64,000 nt of DNA from Gemmatimonadota bacterium (lineage in GTDB: Bacteria; Gemmatimonadota; Gemmatimonadetes; Longimicrobiales; Gaopeijiaceae): assembly GCA_022823145.1 (NCBI GenBank), contig JAJDXS010000004.1, positions 124,001-188,000 on the forward strand. The letters run 5' to 3'. The position numbers and the translations under genes are program-made. The notes below the pieces were generated by a model. The model had not been told where the DNA came from. It searched no databases and saw only the letters and a program-made list of their open reading frames with translations. This document shows, one piece after another, positions 16,842 to 24,774 of this stretch; within the stretch, counting starts at the first letter, position 1; every line of letters begins with the position of its first letter.

Positions 16842-17639
16842 GTGACCGACAGGTTCAAGCGCGGATTCCGGGTTATCCTCACCTGCGCAGGGGCTTCCCT
16901 GCGAGCCCTGGTGCCCTGGTGTCTGCTGTGGTTCGGGATCAAGTCTCTCCTGGCGCTTGGCTGGCCTCCCGACACGCGGGGAGCATCCTGGTCCTGGTGG
17001 TCATGGGCGATCACCAGTGACCTGGGCCATTTTCTCCCATTCCTGCTTTTCGCGAGTGGCGTGGCGCTGCGTTCGATACCGGGACGACCCTTCATCTCGG
17101 GTCGCACGGTTGCCTTGATCGCTGTCGCACTGGCTGGGGTCTGCTATTCGCTGGATGCGTGGGTATCCCCGGAACTGCGAGATAGCTACCTGGGCAGCAC
17201 GAGTGCGGCATCGGCGGATGTGCGTCGATTCGGTCCAAAGACACCAATCGGCCTGCTCCGGAATCTCCGGTACGTAGAGGCGAACCCACCCGCCGAGTAC
17301 AGCCTGGGGCTCGCAACCCCGCAGGAAGCCCCGCCGAACGTGCTTCAGTGGCGGCTGCACCGTCCGGTCGCGCACGCCGCCTTCGGCATCATCAACATCC
17401 TCCTGGGCATCCTGTCCGCCGAACTCACGGCCAGTCTGCGCCGCGCCACCCGTCGAAACGCCCGTCTCGCGATTGGTGTGATCGGCGGACTGGCTTTTTT
17501 CGGATGCATGGAATTGGCCTCTCCGGTTCCGCCTTTCCTGCTGGACGGCACCATGCGGTCCGGCGTTCTTGCTGCGTGGGTACCATTGGCGTTTCCGGTA
17601 CTCGAGTTGCTCGTGCTATTGCACCTGGCCCGACGATAG
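16842..17639 (+). CDS. Polytopic membrane protein, unknown family
   Basis: This 265-aa protein starts at GTG 16842 with AGGAG about 12 bases upstream. Hydrophobic segments lie near residues 20-40, 60-77, 87-105, 180-198, 210-230 and 243-260, so about six membrane spans with a roughly 70-residue loop between the third and fourth. The loop (SPELRDSYLG..YSLGLATPQEAPPN) is polar. No catalytic or transport motif is evident. It follows the Cys-rich peptide by 19 bp and precedes the ECF sigma gene by 5 bp, so it is probably cotranscribed with both and may process, export or sense the peptide. Confidence 0.6.
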   Translation: MTDRFKRGFRVILTCAGASLRALVPWCLLWFGIKSLLALGWPPDTRGASWSWWSWAITSDLGHFLPFLLFASGVALRSIPGRPFISGRTVALIAVALAGVCYSLDAWVSPELRDSYLGSTSAASADVRRFGPKTPIGLLRNLRYVEANPPAEYSLGLATPQEAPPNVLQWRLHRPVAHAAFGIINILLGILSAELTASLRRATRRNARLAIGVIGGLAFFGCMELASPVPPFLLDGTMRSGVLAAWVPLAFPVLELLVLLHLARR

Positions 17640-17644
17640 CAACG

Positions 17645-18358
17645 ATGTGCTTCTCACCGACGACCATGGTCGCTGTATTGGCGCCACTGTACGGAAGAGG
17701 ACTGAGCCGCGGTCCACGGGCACTGAACAGCAGATGCGATGACCCGAAAGAGGGCGAAGACCCGAAAGAGGGCGAACGAGCCGATCCCGAGCGAGCCGAG
17801 TCCATCGACATCGACGGATTCCGCCGCGGTGACCCGGAGTCATGCCGCCGTGTTCTCGAGGAACACTCGCCTCTGATCTGGAGCGTTGTCGCCTCCTACG
17901 TGAAGGATCCCAGGGAAAGGGAAGACGTCTACCAGGAGATCTGCGTGCGGATATGGGAGAAGCGAACGTTGTATGCCGGCCGGGGAACGCTGGCCGGCTG
18001 GATCAATCGCGCCGCGCATCGCTGGTGCCAAAACTGGCAGCGCAGGCACCGCAGACGGGAGTCGTCGAAGGAGAGTTACGCATCTGAAGCCATGTCCTCG
18101 GCATTCTCACCGTCCGTGATCGACGATCCGGCCCAAATGTTGGACCGAAAGGATTTCATGAAACGACTGAGAGAGAGCCTGGCGAAGCTCCCCCCGAAGC
18201 AGGCGGAGACCTTTGTTCTGGTCCACCTGGACGGATACTCCACTGCGGAGGCGGCGGAAACTCTGGATGTCCGGCCCGCCACGGTCCGGTCCAACCTGAG
18301 GCACGCGACGAGAAGGCTTGGCGAGTGGCTGAAGGAGTTCGAGTATGGCTTGTCCTGA
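17645..18358 (+). CDS. ECF-type RNA polymerase sigma factor
   Basis: The protein is 237 aa from ATG 17645; ATG 17666 is equally possible, since neither has a clear ribosome site. Residues about 58-130 are sigma region 2 (CRRVLEEHSPLIWSVVASYV, EREDVYQEICVRIWEK, GWINRAAHRW). Residues about 170-225 are region 4 (LPPKQAETFVLVHLDGYS, AAETLDVRPATVRSNLRHATRRL). The N-terminal 55 residues are an unusual extension containing a perfect 18-bp tandem duplication (DPKEGE twice, about 17742-17777). Its stop lies inside the next gene, a likely anti-sigma factor. It probably directs expression of this peptide/redox cluster. Confidence 0.85.
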   Translation: MCFSPTTMVAVLAPLYGRGLSRGPRALNSRCDDPKEGEDPKEGERADPERAESIDIDGFRRGDPESCRRVLEEHSPLIWSVVASYVKDPREREDVYQEICVRIWEKRTLYAGRGTLAGWINRAAHRWCQNWQRRHRRRESSKESYASEAMSSAFSPSVIDDPAQMLDRKDFMKRLRESLAKLPPKQAETFVLVHLDGYSTAEAAETLDVRPATVRSNLRHATRRLGEWLKEFEYGLS

Positions 18359-18761
18359 CCAGGACGCAATCGCACGCGTCAAGTCGCTGGATGGCGATCC
18401 GGAAGTGATCCGGCACTTGAAAGACTGCCCGTCCTGCTGGCTGGATTGGCAGATCTTGCACGGCACCCGCCATGCGCTGTATCCGCCAGGCGAAGTGCGA
18501 CCGGAGCTGGTTGACCGTGCCATGGCACGTATCATCCAAAGAGCCGAGCAACTGGGAAAGCCCACATCCCGGTGGGAGTTCGCCGTGTCGGGCATCCTGG
18601 TCGCCGTCGCGACAGCGGCCGTACTCCTCACCGGACCCACATTCGTACCACCTGTCGTCACCGCCGTGGTCTCCTCTCTCGCCAGCGCCGTCGCGACGGT
18701 GCTTTTCCTTCGGAAGCGGGACGAGAATCGTCGTGCGGTTCAAGGATCGAGGCCGGAATGA
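18345..18761 (+). CDS. Probable zinc-finger anti-sigma factor, membrane-anchored
   Basis: This 138-aa protein starts at an ATG with AAGGAG upstream and overlaps the sigma gene by 14 bp, the usual layout of ECF sigma/anti-sigma pairs. The N-terminus has HLKDCPSCWLDW (His-x3-Cys-x2-Cys, residues about 26-33), the core of the zinc-finger anti-sigma domain. Two hydrophobic segments (about residues 80-98 and 100-118) anchor it in the inner membrane, and a basic tail follows. Little extracytoplasmic sequence is left between the helices, so signal input may come through a partner. Confidence 0.75.
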   Translation: MACPDQDAIARVKSLDGDPEVIRHLKDCPSCWLDWQILHGTRHALYPPGEVRPELVDRAMARIIQRAEQLGKPTSRWEFAVSGILVAVATAAVLLTGPTFVPPVVTAVVSSLASAVATVLFLRKRDENRRAVQGSRPE

Positions 18762-18813
18762 CGATTGTGGCGCAGGACGTGAGGTGTCGAGCGGACGCTC
18801 TCTCCTGCTCCAT

Positions 18814-19266
18814 TCACCGGCATCCCGTAGCCTCATCGATCAACGCCATCAATCCGACGTTTGCGAATCCATCCAGCATCGCGGCGCAGCGGATCGCGGC
18901 TTCCCGATCCCGACGGCTTGTCAACTCGCCCGTCGCGAACGCCAAAACGAGGGCGCGGCATATGTTGAGCAATCCGCGGTGGGTGATCCCGGATGCAACC
19001 GTCTGAGTCTCCGGGTGCCAGAAGGTTCGAGTCTCGCCGCGGGCCTTGTCGTCTTCGAGGAGGGCAAGAGGGTCGGCCGTCCCACCGTCGGGCTCCACTC
19101 CCGTGGCGTCCTCTACCGTGAGGCACTCGACTACCGCATTCAGGTCGATCACTCGATCGCCGCCGTCGAGCACATAGCAGTCCCCCTCGGTTTCGCCCAG
19201 CGGAACCGTGCCCCAAAACAGCGCATAGGGGATTCCGAACCGCTTCAGCGGATCACTGATCGTCAT
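18814..19266 (-). pseudogene. Truncated P63C-domain protein
   Basis: The 150-aa frame has an intact AGGAG site before its ATG. The pattern GDCYVLDGGDRVIDLNAV, then RGLLNICRALVLAF, and the closing MLDGFANVGLMALIDEATGC match the first part of P63C-domain proteins, which normally continue after the hallmark ALVDEATGYQ to more than 300 aa. Here a stop follows two codons after the hallmark, and the bases beyond (18762-18813) show no continuation in any frame I read. It is best read as a 3'-truncated remnant, although expression as a short protein cannot be excluded. P63C genes are frequently linked to mobile DNA. Confidence 0.55.
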
Positions 19267-19289
19267 GCCACCAACTCCTGTCGTACTTC

Positions 19290-19331
19290 GCGCGACCGAA
19301 ATCCGCCAAGCTGGCGGAGTCGTGGTCGCGC
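19290..19331. repeat. Nested inverted repeat (42-bp two-step hairpin)
   Basis: GCGCGACC (19290-19297) pairs with GGTCGCGC (19324-19331). Inside it, TCCGCCA (19302-19308) pairs with TGGCGGA (19312-19318). Internal bulges are 4 and 5 bases and the loop is AGC. It lies 24 bp upstream of the P63C remnant and would form a strong hairpin in its 5' leader. The shape also resembles a dispersed extragenic palindrome or a recombination site. No second copy was noticed in this window. Confidence 0.5.
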
Positions 19332-19445
19332 TCGCCCTGCTTACTTTGAATGACAGCTGTGGGTTGGTTGGCGTGCAATTGCGGGAAGTGGTGTAGTACC
19401 CGGGGCCCGGTTGCGAGCTCCTCGATCCACATCCATGAACCAGCG

Positions 19446-19577
19446 TCAGTTCCTGCTTTCGGTCTTCTCGAACGGCCTCTCATCTAGCGCGGCATTGTCC
19501 AACCCTTCCGGCAACGGCCCGCGCAAATGCCGCCGCGCGTAGTCGCTCACCGTGCTCTTGGGTCGTGCAGTCCTTCC
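19446..19577 (-). mobile_element. Degenerate fragment of an IS21-type transposase (IstA)
   Basis: The last 43 codons of a minus-strand frame contain STVSDYARRH, LRGPLPEGLDNAALDERPFE and then a stop. IS21 IstA proteins carry STVSDYLRRA..WPLPEGLDDAALE.LF at the end of their N-terminal helix-turn-helix region. The match is short but ordered and collinear. Nothing recognisable as transposase continues on either side, so this is a relic in the otherwise gene-free 19267-19771 gap. Confidence 0.45.
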
Positions 19578-19771
19578 GTTCCCCCCCTCCCCTCGAATCT
19601 CGCGAGCGCCCGACACGGAACGCGTGCGGCTCCCTCCAACGTGGATCGTTTTGCACGTTATGTGCTTGGCGACTGTCATTCTAAGTAGGGCGAGACATGC
19701 TCCCGGTGTCCGGGCAAAGCCCTTGGGGGCCTCCGGACCACAGCCACCATCCTCCACCCGACGAAGAATCG

Positions 19772-20344
19772 ATGAGGGATCACACTCCAACCGCTCGGAA
19801 CAGAGATGCATCGTCGAAGCGCCGACCAGTTTCCACGCACTTGGCTGTGGCGGTGGCCGGACTGGCCATTGCACCGGCGATTGCTTGCGACGCCCCTGAC
19901 GGGACCTCGCACGACGACGGATGGCTCGCGGGTGCCGCGATGGTTGACGGACGCACTGTCGGGGATCTGCTCTCGCCGGAGACGGCTTCCATTGTCTTGG
20001 TGTACCCTCCGTCCGAGTGCTTTTCCTGCGGAGGCATATTGCCGCGATGGATTGAATTGGGAAACGAGTGGAGCGTACCCGTTCATTTGGTGCTGACCCG
20101 GGAGCCGACCGGAGGGGAAGCTACTAAGCTCAGGCTGCTCCGGGTGACCGCCGCCGGGGTACTGGAATCCCAACCTTCCGACACAGCGACATCGAGTGCA
20201 TACGTTTTCGATGGCATAATCCAGGTCACCTCTGCCATCGGATTAGCCTACCAAGCCGCCATGCTCAGCGAGTTGACGGCGCCCGCGAGCGCGGTAGACA
20301 AGCCCAATCCCTATCTACCCTCTACCTATCCGAGGCAACCATGA
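19772..20344 (+). CDS. Thioredoxin-like lipoprotein with CxxC motif
   Basis: This 190-aa protein starts at ATG 19772. A basic n-region, a hydrophobic stretch and APAIAC (lipobox, Cys about 39) predict a lipoprotein. The domain reads VGDLLSPETASIVLVYPPSECFSCGGILPRWIEL, placing a CxxC at the start of a helix as in thioredoxins, followed by PVHLVLTREPT. The C-terminal half is shorter than TlpA-type reductases and no cis-Pro loop is clear, so this is a divergent or minimal redoxin. Its stop overlaps the start of the next gene by 4 bp (ATGA). That next product is an exported Cys-rich protein, which suggests the lipoprotein forms or checks its disulfides. Confidence 0.7.
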   Translation: MRDHTPTARNRDASSKRRPVSTHLAVAVAGLAIAPAIACDAPDGTSHDDGWLAGAAMVDGRTVGDLLSPETASIVLVYPPSECFSCGGILPRWIELGNEWSVPVHLVLTREPTGGEATKLRLLRVTAAGVLESQPSDTATSSAYVFDGIIQVTSAIGLAYQAAMLSELTAPASAVDKPNPYLPSTYPRQP

Positions 20345-20778
20345 CCAACACGACACTCGCACTACTCAATTCCGGCTTCGCCGTATTCGTGGCGTCGCTC
20401 CACCTTTTCCCGGGGCCACTTGTCTTGGAACCGGTTCATCCTGACCCGTCGTCCACACCCTCGTACTTGGCAATCCTGGGTTCTAGTCCCACTGAATCGG
20501 ACAGAACAGTTACACGGGCGCGTCTGTCCAGGGAATCCGAGGTCGCCCCTAACACCGGGGCAACAGGACTGATCTCTTCCTCAGGCAGATCGGACTTCGT
20601 CGGGGCTGTGACCGATGCGGGCAAGGCGATCACTGCACTCGACGGTGAAGTAGGTAGTGATGCAGGCATGCAGTGGTTTTGCGTAGGGTGGGAGCGCATC
20701 ATCCTCTATGACTGCTGGTGGTGGTGCCCGCGGCCCAACTACTTCTGCCCCTGTGTCGAGTGCACCTATTATCCCTAG
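20341..20778 (+). CDS. Exported protein with Cys/Trp-rich C-terminus
   Basis: This 145-aa protein begins with a hydrophobic export-like segment (about residues 5-28). A low-complexity Ser/Thr/Asp/Gly-rich middle follows (about 35-108). The last 35 residues hold all six cysteines as C-x10-C-x3-C-x6-C-x-C-x2-C, with WWW, PRPNYF and a YYP end. The architecture is leader, spacer and Cys-rich core. It overlaps the CxxC lipoprotein gene by 4 bp, and the beta-propeller gene follows after 78 bp. No family is recognised. Coding bias is less GC-rich than in the flanking housekeeping-like genes. Confidence 0.65.
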   Translation: MTNTTLALLNSGFAVFVASLHLFPGPLVLEPVHPDPSSTPSYLAILGSSPTESDRTVTRARLSRESEVAPNTGATGLISSSGRSDFVGAVTDAGKAITALDGEVGSDAGMQWFCVGWERIILYDCWWWCPRPNYFCPCVECTYYP

Positions 20779-20856
20779 ATAGCCCCCGCAACAACCGTTA
20801 GCAGCGGCCGTCGTCAACCGCAGCGTGATTTTCGCACCAAAGGGAGAGACTTCACA

Positions 20857-22062
20857 ATGCCTGCCAACTTCAGGAATTGGATGCCGGTCCTTACCGTGTT
20901 GTTCTTGAGTTGCCTTGGCAGACCCGTACTGGCGCAACCCACAACGGAGGCTACGGTTAGGGACGGTCCCCGGCTGATTCTCGAGGATAGTTTGGTTCTG
21001 CGGGAGAGTGGAGACTTCTATGCTGGGCAGCCTAGTATGCTCTTAGTGGCGGCGGATAGCTCGTATTTCGTCGTTGACACTTACTCGGCGCGGGTGCTCC
21101 GCTTTGATGCGTCAGGCAGACCGATCCGGGCCTATGGTCGGCGCGGCGAGGGCCCGGGCGAGTTTCTCAACATCATGGGAGTCGCGAGCTTCGTGCACGA
21201 CGATGTTCTAGCGGTGGCGGACGGCCGGCCGCCGATAAGTATGGAGTTGGAACTCTTCGGAGTCGACTCCGGCGAACACCTGGGACAAGTGAGCCTTGAT
21301 GGCGTGGTTACGGCGTTAGCCGTCGAAGACGAACGCTTGTGGGCTGGCGGAATGGATATAGACCAGTGGAACGCGCTGGGGTCGGCGCCCTGGGGCAGGC
21401 TAAGCGAGCTTGACGATGTCGATGGGCCGATTATCTCACTCGATCAGGTGCCGGTCCCGCGCCCCTATGTGGACAATCGCCAGATCATGATAATGGGAGG
21501 TCTGGCCGTCATGGATGTCGGACAAAACGATGTGCTCATCAGCTTCCGGACAAGCCCGTACATCCTACGCGTGAGTCATGATGGCCATGTCGTGGACACT
21601 ATTCCGCTCCGTCAGCGCGAGCGTCGAGGTGTTCCCGCCGATGACGAGTTCATCTCAATGGCAACACTACCCGCCTCCGCATCCCCAGAGCAAACTCAAG
21701 AGTTTCACACTGAGTTGGATCGTTCAGTATCGCTGTTGCTCCAGGTCTCTCGTGACACTGCCGGACGCATCTTTACGGTGCACGCCGATGTCGAGCGTGT
21801 TGGACGGCGCGACTTTGCGGGGGTTCTGTACGTAAGTAGCATGACTGGAGACGGCGCGACACAATGTTCGGATACATTCGTGCCGGCATCCGACGCGGCG
21901 TTCCCCGTTGCGGTCCTAAGGGGTAGCAACCTCTATGTGCTGGATCAGAGAATCGCGAGCGGTGGGGCGGGCGATGTCAGAACTGTTGTCCGAAAGTTCG
22001 CTGTTGATCCTGACAGATGTGACGGGCAGATCGAGTCACGAGGGTCGATGGTAGGGAGATGA
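20857..22062 (+). CDS. Exported six-bladed beta-propeller protein
   Basis: This 401-aa protein starts at an ATG after AAGGGAGAG. The signal peptide (residues 1-27) ends VLAQ. Propeller blades are marked by YFVVDTYSARVLRFDASGRPIRAYGRRGEGPGEF, with the diagnostic GEGPGEF, and by later repeats (VLISFRTSPYILRVSHDGHVVDTIPL, RIFTVHADVE). It belongs to the NHL-like six-bladed family common in Bacteroidota and Gemmatimonadota, where it is often found with redoxins and small Cys-rich peptides. It may bind a peptide or glycan in the periplasm. A paralogue is at 27434-28735. Confidence 0.85.
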   Translation: MPANFRNWMPVLTVLFLSCLGRPVLAQPTTEATVRDGPRLILEDSLVLRESGDFYAGQPSMLLVAADSSYFVVDTYSARVLRFDASGRPIRAYGRRGEGPGEFLNIMGVASFVHDDVLAVADGRPPISMELELFGVDSGEHLGQVSLDGVVTALAVEDERLWAGGMDIDQWNALGSAPWGRLSELDDVDGPIISLDQVPVPRPYVDNRQIMIMGGLAVMDVGQNDVLISFRTSPYILRVSHDGHVVDTIPLRQRERRGVPADDEFISMATLPASASPEQTQEFHTELDRSVSLLLQVSRDTAGRIFTVHADVERVGRRDFAGVLYVSSMTGDGATQCSDTFVPASDAAFPVAVLRGSNLYVLDQRIASGGAGDVRTVVRKFAVDPDRCDGQIESRGSMVGR

Positions 22063-22074
22063 TCAAAATGGGTT

Positions 22075-23943
22075 TTGGCGAAACGACGTTTGCGGGTGAC
22101 GCTCCACGTGTGTAGCCGGATGTTCAGATCTGCCTTGGCGATAGCGTCGGTCGTCCTGCAGGTGCCAGTGGCGTCACCGGGGCAAGGCCAAGTGATACGC
22201 GGTAAACTCGTCAACGCTTCGGACGACACCGCCATCACCGGTGCGATGGTGACCCTGATGGACCGGAACGGTCACTCCCTCCGGCAGGTGCTTACGGGTT
22301 CAGAAAGTGCCTTTTTTGAACTGCGGGCCCCCGAACCCGGCGAGTATCGGCTTAGGGCTGAACGGATCGGGTACGCAACAACCTTCTCGTCGTTTTTCAG
22401 CATCTCCGCCGGGGACACGCTAACGGTTCAGTTGGCCACGCCGGTCGAGGCATTGTCGCTGGAGGGGATCAGCGCCACGGTAGGCCCCAGGTGCCAGGTG
22501 CGCCCCGATGAGGGAATGGCTGTCGCCAAGGTCTGGAACGAGGCACGAAAGGCGCTTGCCGCAGCGACCTGGACCCAGGAGCGGGGACTCTACCGATACG
22601 AGATGCTGGGAATCAAGCGGTTTCTCGACGAACGGGGACACAAGGTGCAGCTGGAGGACAGAGTATACGCGCAGAATCTCGTCGCCGTACCCTACGTCGC
22701 CCGCGCCGCGGATTCGCTCGTGCACGAAGGCTTCGCGCGTTTGTCAGCGGATGCGACCGAGTTTTGGGCACCGGACGCTGCGGTCCTTCTCTCCGATTCG
22801 TTTCTCGACAGCCATTGTCTGCGGATCCGATCGGGAGGAAGCAGGCTGGTCGGCTTGGAGTTCGAACCGGTGCCCGGCCGGACGGTGGCGGATATTGAGG
22901 GCACAATGTGGTTGGATGCCGCAACCTCAGAGCTTCAGCGGGTGGACTTCCGCTATGTAAATCTCGCTGTGCCCCAATGGCTCATGGACGCTTCTCCGGG
23001 TGGCTCGGTGTTGTTCCACGCTTTGCCGGATGGGACCTGGATCGTGACATCGTGGCACATCCGGATGTTCAGCCCGGGCGAGACGGCCCACCCACTGACC
23101 GGCCGACTGTCGTCCACCTTGGAAGGCATTACCATGACTCACGGCGAGGTGATTCGGGTTCACGGTGATGAGGGGATGGTTTTTCAGGGTCGTCGCGGGC
23201 GCCGCATCGTGGGTACAGTCGTTGACTCGCTGGAAGCTGGACTGCCTGGGGCACGCGTTTATGTGGCGGGATCCGGCACAGAGACAGTGACCGATGCCGA
23301 GGGACGATTCGAGTTGAACCGTTTGGGTGTTGGAACCTACGAGCTGCGCTTTACGCATCCGCACCTGGAGCAGTTGTGGTACGAGCCTGAATCCATCGAG
23401 GTTGAGCTGGGGCCGGACACTGAGAGCCTCGTGGAGGTCGAGTTCGCGTTACCCTCGATGAGCGATGTGCTTGATGAGATTTGCGGGCGAGATGGACCAC
23501 CCCGCGTGCCGCTAATCACGACAGATGGCCGGACGGTTTGGCGAACGGGCATCCTCACCGGTAGGGTGACCGACCAAAGCGGGAGTCCGCTCAAAGACGC
23601 CACGTTGCACTTTCTGGCGAAGGCACACGAGGCTCGGCTCTTTGCTGAAGTTCGGGATCCCGGCACCTTCAGCTTTGAACAGCAACGCCACCGCCGAGCG
23701 GAGAAGACCAGCTCATCGGGCTTCTACCGAGCGTGCTGGCTACCGACCGACTTGCCCATTGAGTTGGTGGTGCTGGGCAAACACGAGCGGGTGGATGCCG
23801 ACGCAGTGCGAGCTGCGCTGAGTCTCTCCGACCTCTACTCCGACCGCGTCAAGGTCCTTACCATCGACCCTGAGTCACCCCACAGGGTATTGGATCTGCG
23901 GATGGAAGTTGGGGGTCGGGACGATCCGCTCCAAGGGAAGTGA
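22075..23943 (+). CDS. Exported carboxypeptidase-regulatory-like domain protein
   Basis: This 622-aa protein starts at TTG 22075; ATG 22120 is an alternative start inside the same export signal. Residues about 38-125 are a first carboxypeptidase-regulatory (CarboxypepD_reg) domain (VIRGKLVNASDDTAITGAMVTL..YRLRAERIGY). The middle (about 150-360) contains IEGTMWLDAATSELQRVDFRY, typical of surface proteins of this type in Gemmatimonadota. Two more regulatory-like domains follow (IVGTVVDSLEAGLPGARVYV near 380 and LTGRVTDQSGSPLKDATLHF near 490). No TonB plug or barrel is present. It is 12 bp after the beta-propeller gene and is probably its partner. Confidence 0.8.
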   Translation: MAKRRLRVTLHVCSRMFRSALAIASVVLQVPVASPGQGQVIRGKLVNASDDTAITGAMVTLMDRNGHSLRQVLTGSESAFFELRAPEPGEYRLRAERIGYATTFSSFFSISAGDTLTVQLATPVEALSLEGISATVGPRCQVRPDEGMAVAKVWNEARKALAAATWTQERGLYRYEMLGIKRFLDERGHKVQLEDRVYAQNLVAVPYVARAADSLVHEGFARLSADATEFWAPDAAVLLSDSFLDSHCLRIRSGGSRLVGLEFEPVPGRTVADIEGTMWLDAATSELQRVDFRYVNLAVPQWLMDASPGGSVLFHALPDGTWIVTSWHIRMFSPGETAHPLTGRLSSTLEGITMTHGEVIRVHGDEGMVFQGRRGRRIVGTVVDSLEAGLPGARVYVAGSGTETVTDAEGRFELNRLGVGTYELRFTHPHLEQLWYEPESIEVELGPDTESLVEVEFALPSMSDVLDEICGRDGPPRVPLITTDGRTVWRTGILTGRVTDQSGSPLKDATLHFLAKAHEARLFAEVRDPGTFSFEQQRHRRAEKTSSSGFYRACWLPTDLPIELVVLGKHERVDADAVRAALSLSDLYSDRVKVLTIDPESPHRVLDLRMEVGGRDDPLQGK

Positions 23944-23956
23944 GACGGACCCCCCC

Positions 23957-23987
23957 TTGACCCTGACGTAACGTCAGGGTTTACCAT
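23957..23987 (+). promoter_or_regulatory. MerR-type promoter/operator
   Basis: The perfect inverted repeat ACCCTGACG-TAA-CGTCAGGGT (23960-23980) lies between TTGACC (-35, 23957-23962) and TACCAT (-10, 23982-23987). The 19-bp spacer is the elongated spacing that MerR-family activators correct by twisting DNA. Transcription would begin near 23994, on or beside the second in-frame ATG (23995), so the mRNA may be leaderless. Autoregulation by the adjacent MerR protein is very likely. Confidence 0.8.
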
Positions 23988-24774
23988 GTCAGCCATGGAA
24001 GCTCAGCAACTCCACACGGTTGGCGAGGTCGCCGCGCTGGCCCGCGTCACGGTGCGCACCCTGCACCACTACGACCGGATCGGTCTGCTCGTCCCCTCGG
24101 GGCGGTCGCAGAACGGCTATCGGCTCTACGCCTACGGCGATCTCGAGCGGCTGCGCCAGATCCGGCTGCTGCGCGAACTGCGGTTCAGCCTCGATGCGAT
24201 CGGGCAGATGCTCGACGCCCCTGCGTACGACCGCCGGAGCGCGCTCGAGGCGCAACGGGAGTTGCTGAGGGAGCGGCAGGAGAGGACGGACAGTATCATT
24301 CGCGGGGTCGACCGGGCCCTGCGGGCGATGGAACAGGAGACGGAAATGGACAGGACAGAGATGTTCGAGGGGCTGGAGGAGTTCGACCACGCGCAGTACC
24401 AGGACGAGGCCGAGCGCCGCTGGGGCCACAGCGACGAATACAGGGAGTCGATGCGCCGCACGCGCCGGTACGGCAAGGGCGACTGGGCGCGGATCAAGGC
24501 GGAGGGCGAGGGGGTGGTGGCGCGGCTGGCCGAGCTGATGGCCGAGGGCGCGCAGGCCGCCGGACGCGCCGCCATGGACCTGGCCGAGGAGCACCGCTGC
24601 CACATCGACCGCTGGTTCTACCCGTGCAGCCACGGCATGCACAGGAACCTCGCCGAGATGTACACGGCCGATCCGCGCTTCGAAGAGTACTTCGAGAAGC
24701 GCGCCAGGGGGCTGGCCGTGTTTGTCCAGGACGCGATCCGGGCAAACGAGGCGCGCTGGAGGAATCGCTCGTGA
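23986..24774 (+). CDS. MerR-family regulator with TipAS drug-recognition domain
   Basis: The protein is 262 aa from ATG 23986; if the promoter at 23957-23987 is real, the start is more likely ATG 23995 (MEAQQLHTVGEV). Residues about 8-75 are a winged helix-turn-helix (VGEVAALARVTVRTLHHYDRIGLLVPSGRSQNGYRLY split over two helices). A dimerisation coiled coil follows (about 80-120). The C-terminal TipAS domain includes YPCSHGMHRNLAEMY and ADPRF. In TipA of Streptomyces the equivalent Cys binds thiopeptides covalently, and that Cys is retained here. The downstream symporter and methyltransferase genes are the probable targets. It overlaps a 39-codon membrane peptide gene. Confidence 0.88.
   Translation: MSAMEAQQLHTVGEVAALARVTVRTLHHYDRIGLLVPSGRSQNGYRLYAYGDLERLRQIRLLRELRFSLDAIGQMLDAPAYDRRSALEAQRELLRERQERTDSIIRGVDRALRAMEQETEMDRTEMFEGLEEFDHAQYQDEAERRWGHSDEYRESMRRTRRYGKGDWARIKAEGEGVVARLAELMAEGAQAAGRAAMDLAEEHRCHIDRWFYPCSHGMHRNLAEMYTADPRFEEYFEKRARGLAVFVQDAIRANEARWRNRS

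Noticed and set aside
19020..19045. GGTTCGAGTC, resembling a tRNA T-loop
   Set aside because: No paired T-stem, acceptor stem or anticodon arm around it, and it lies inside the P63C frame. A similar word near 13436 lies inside a permease gene.
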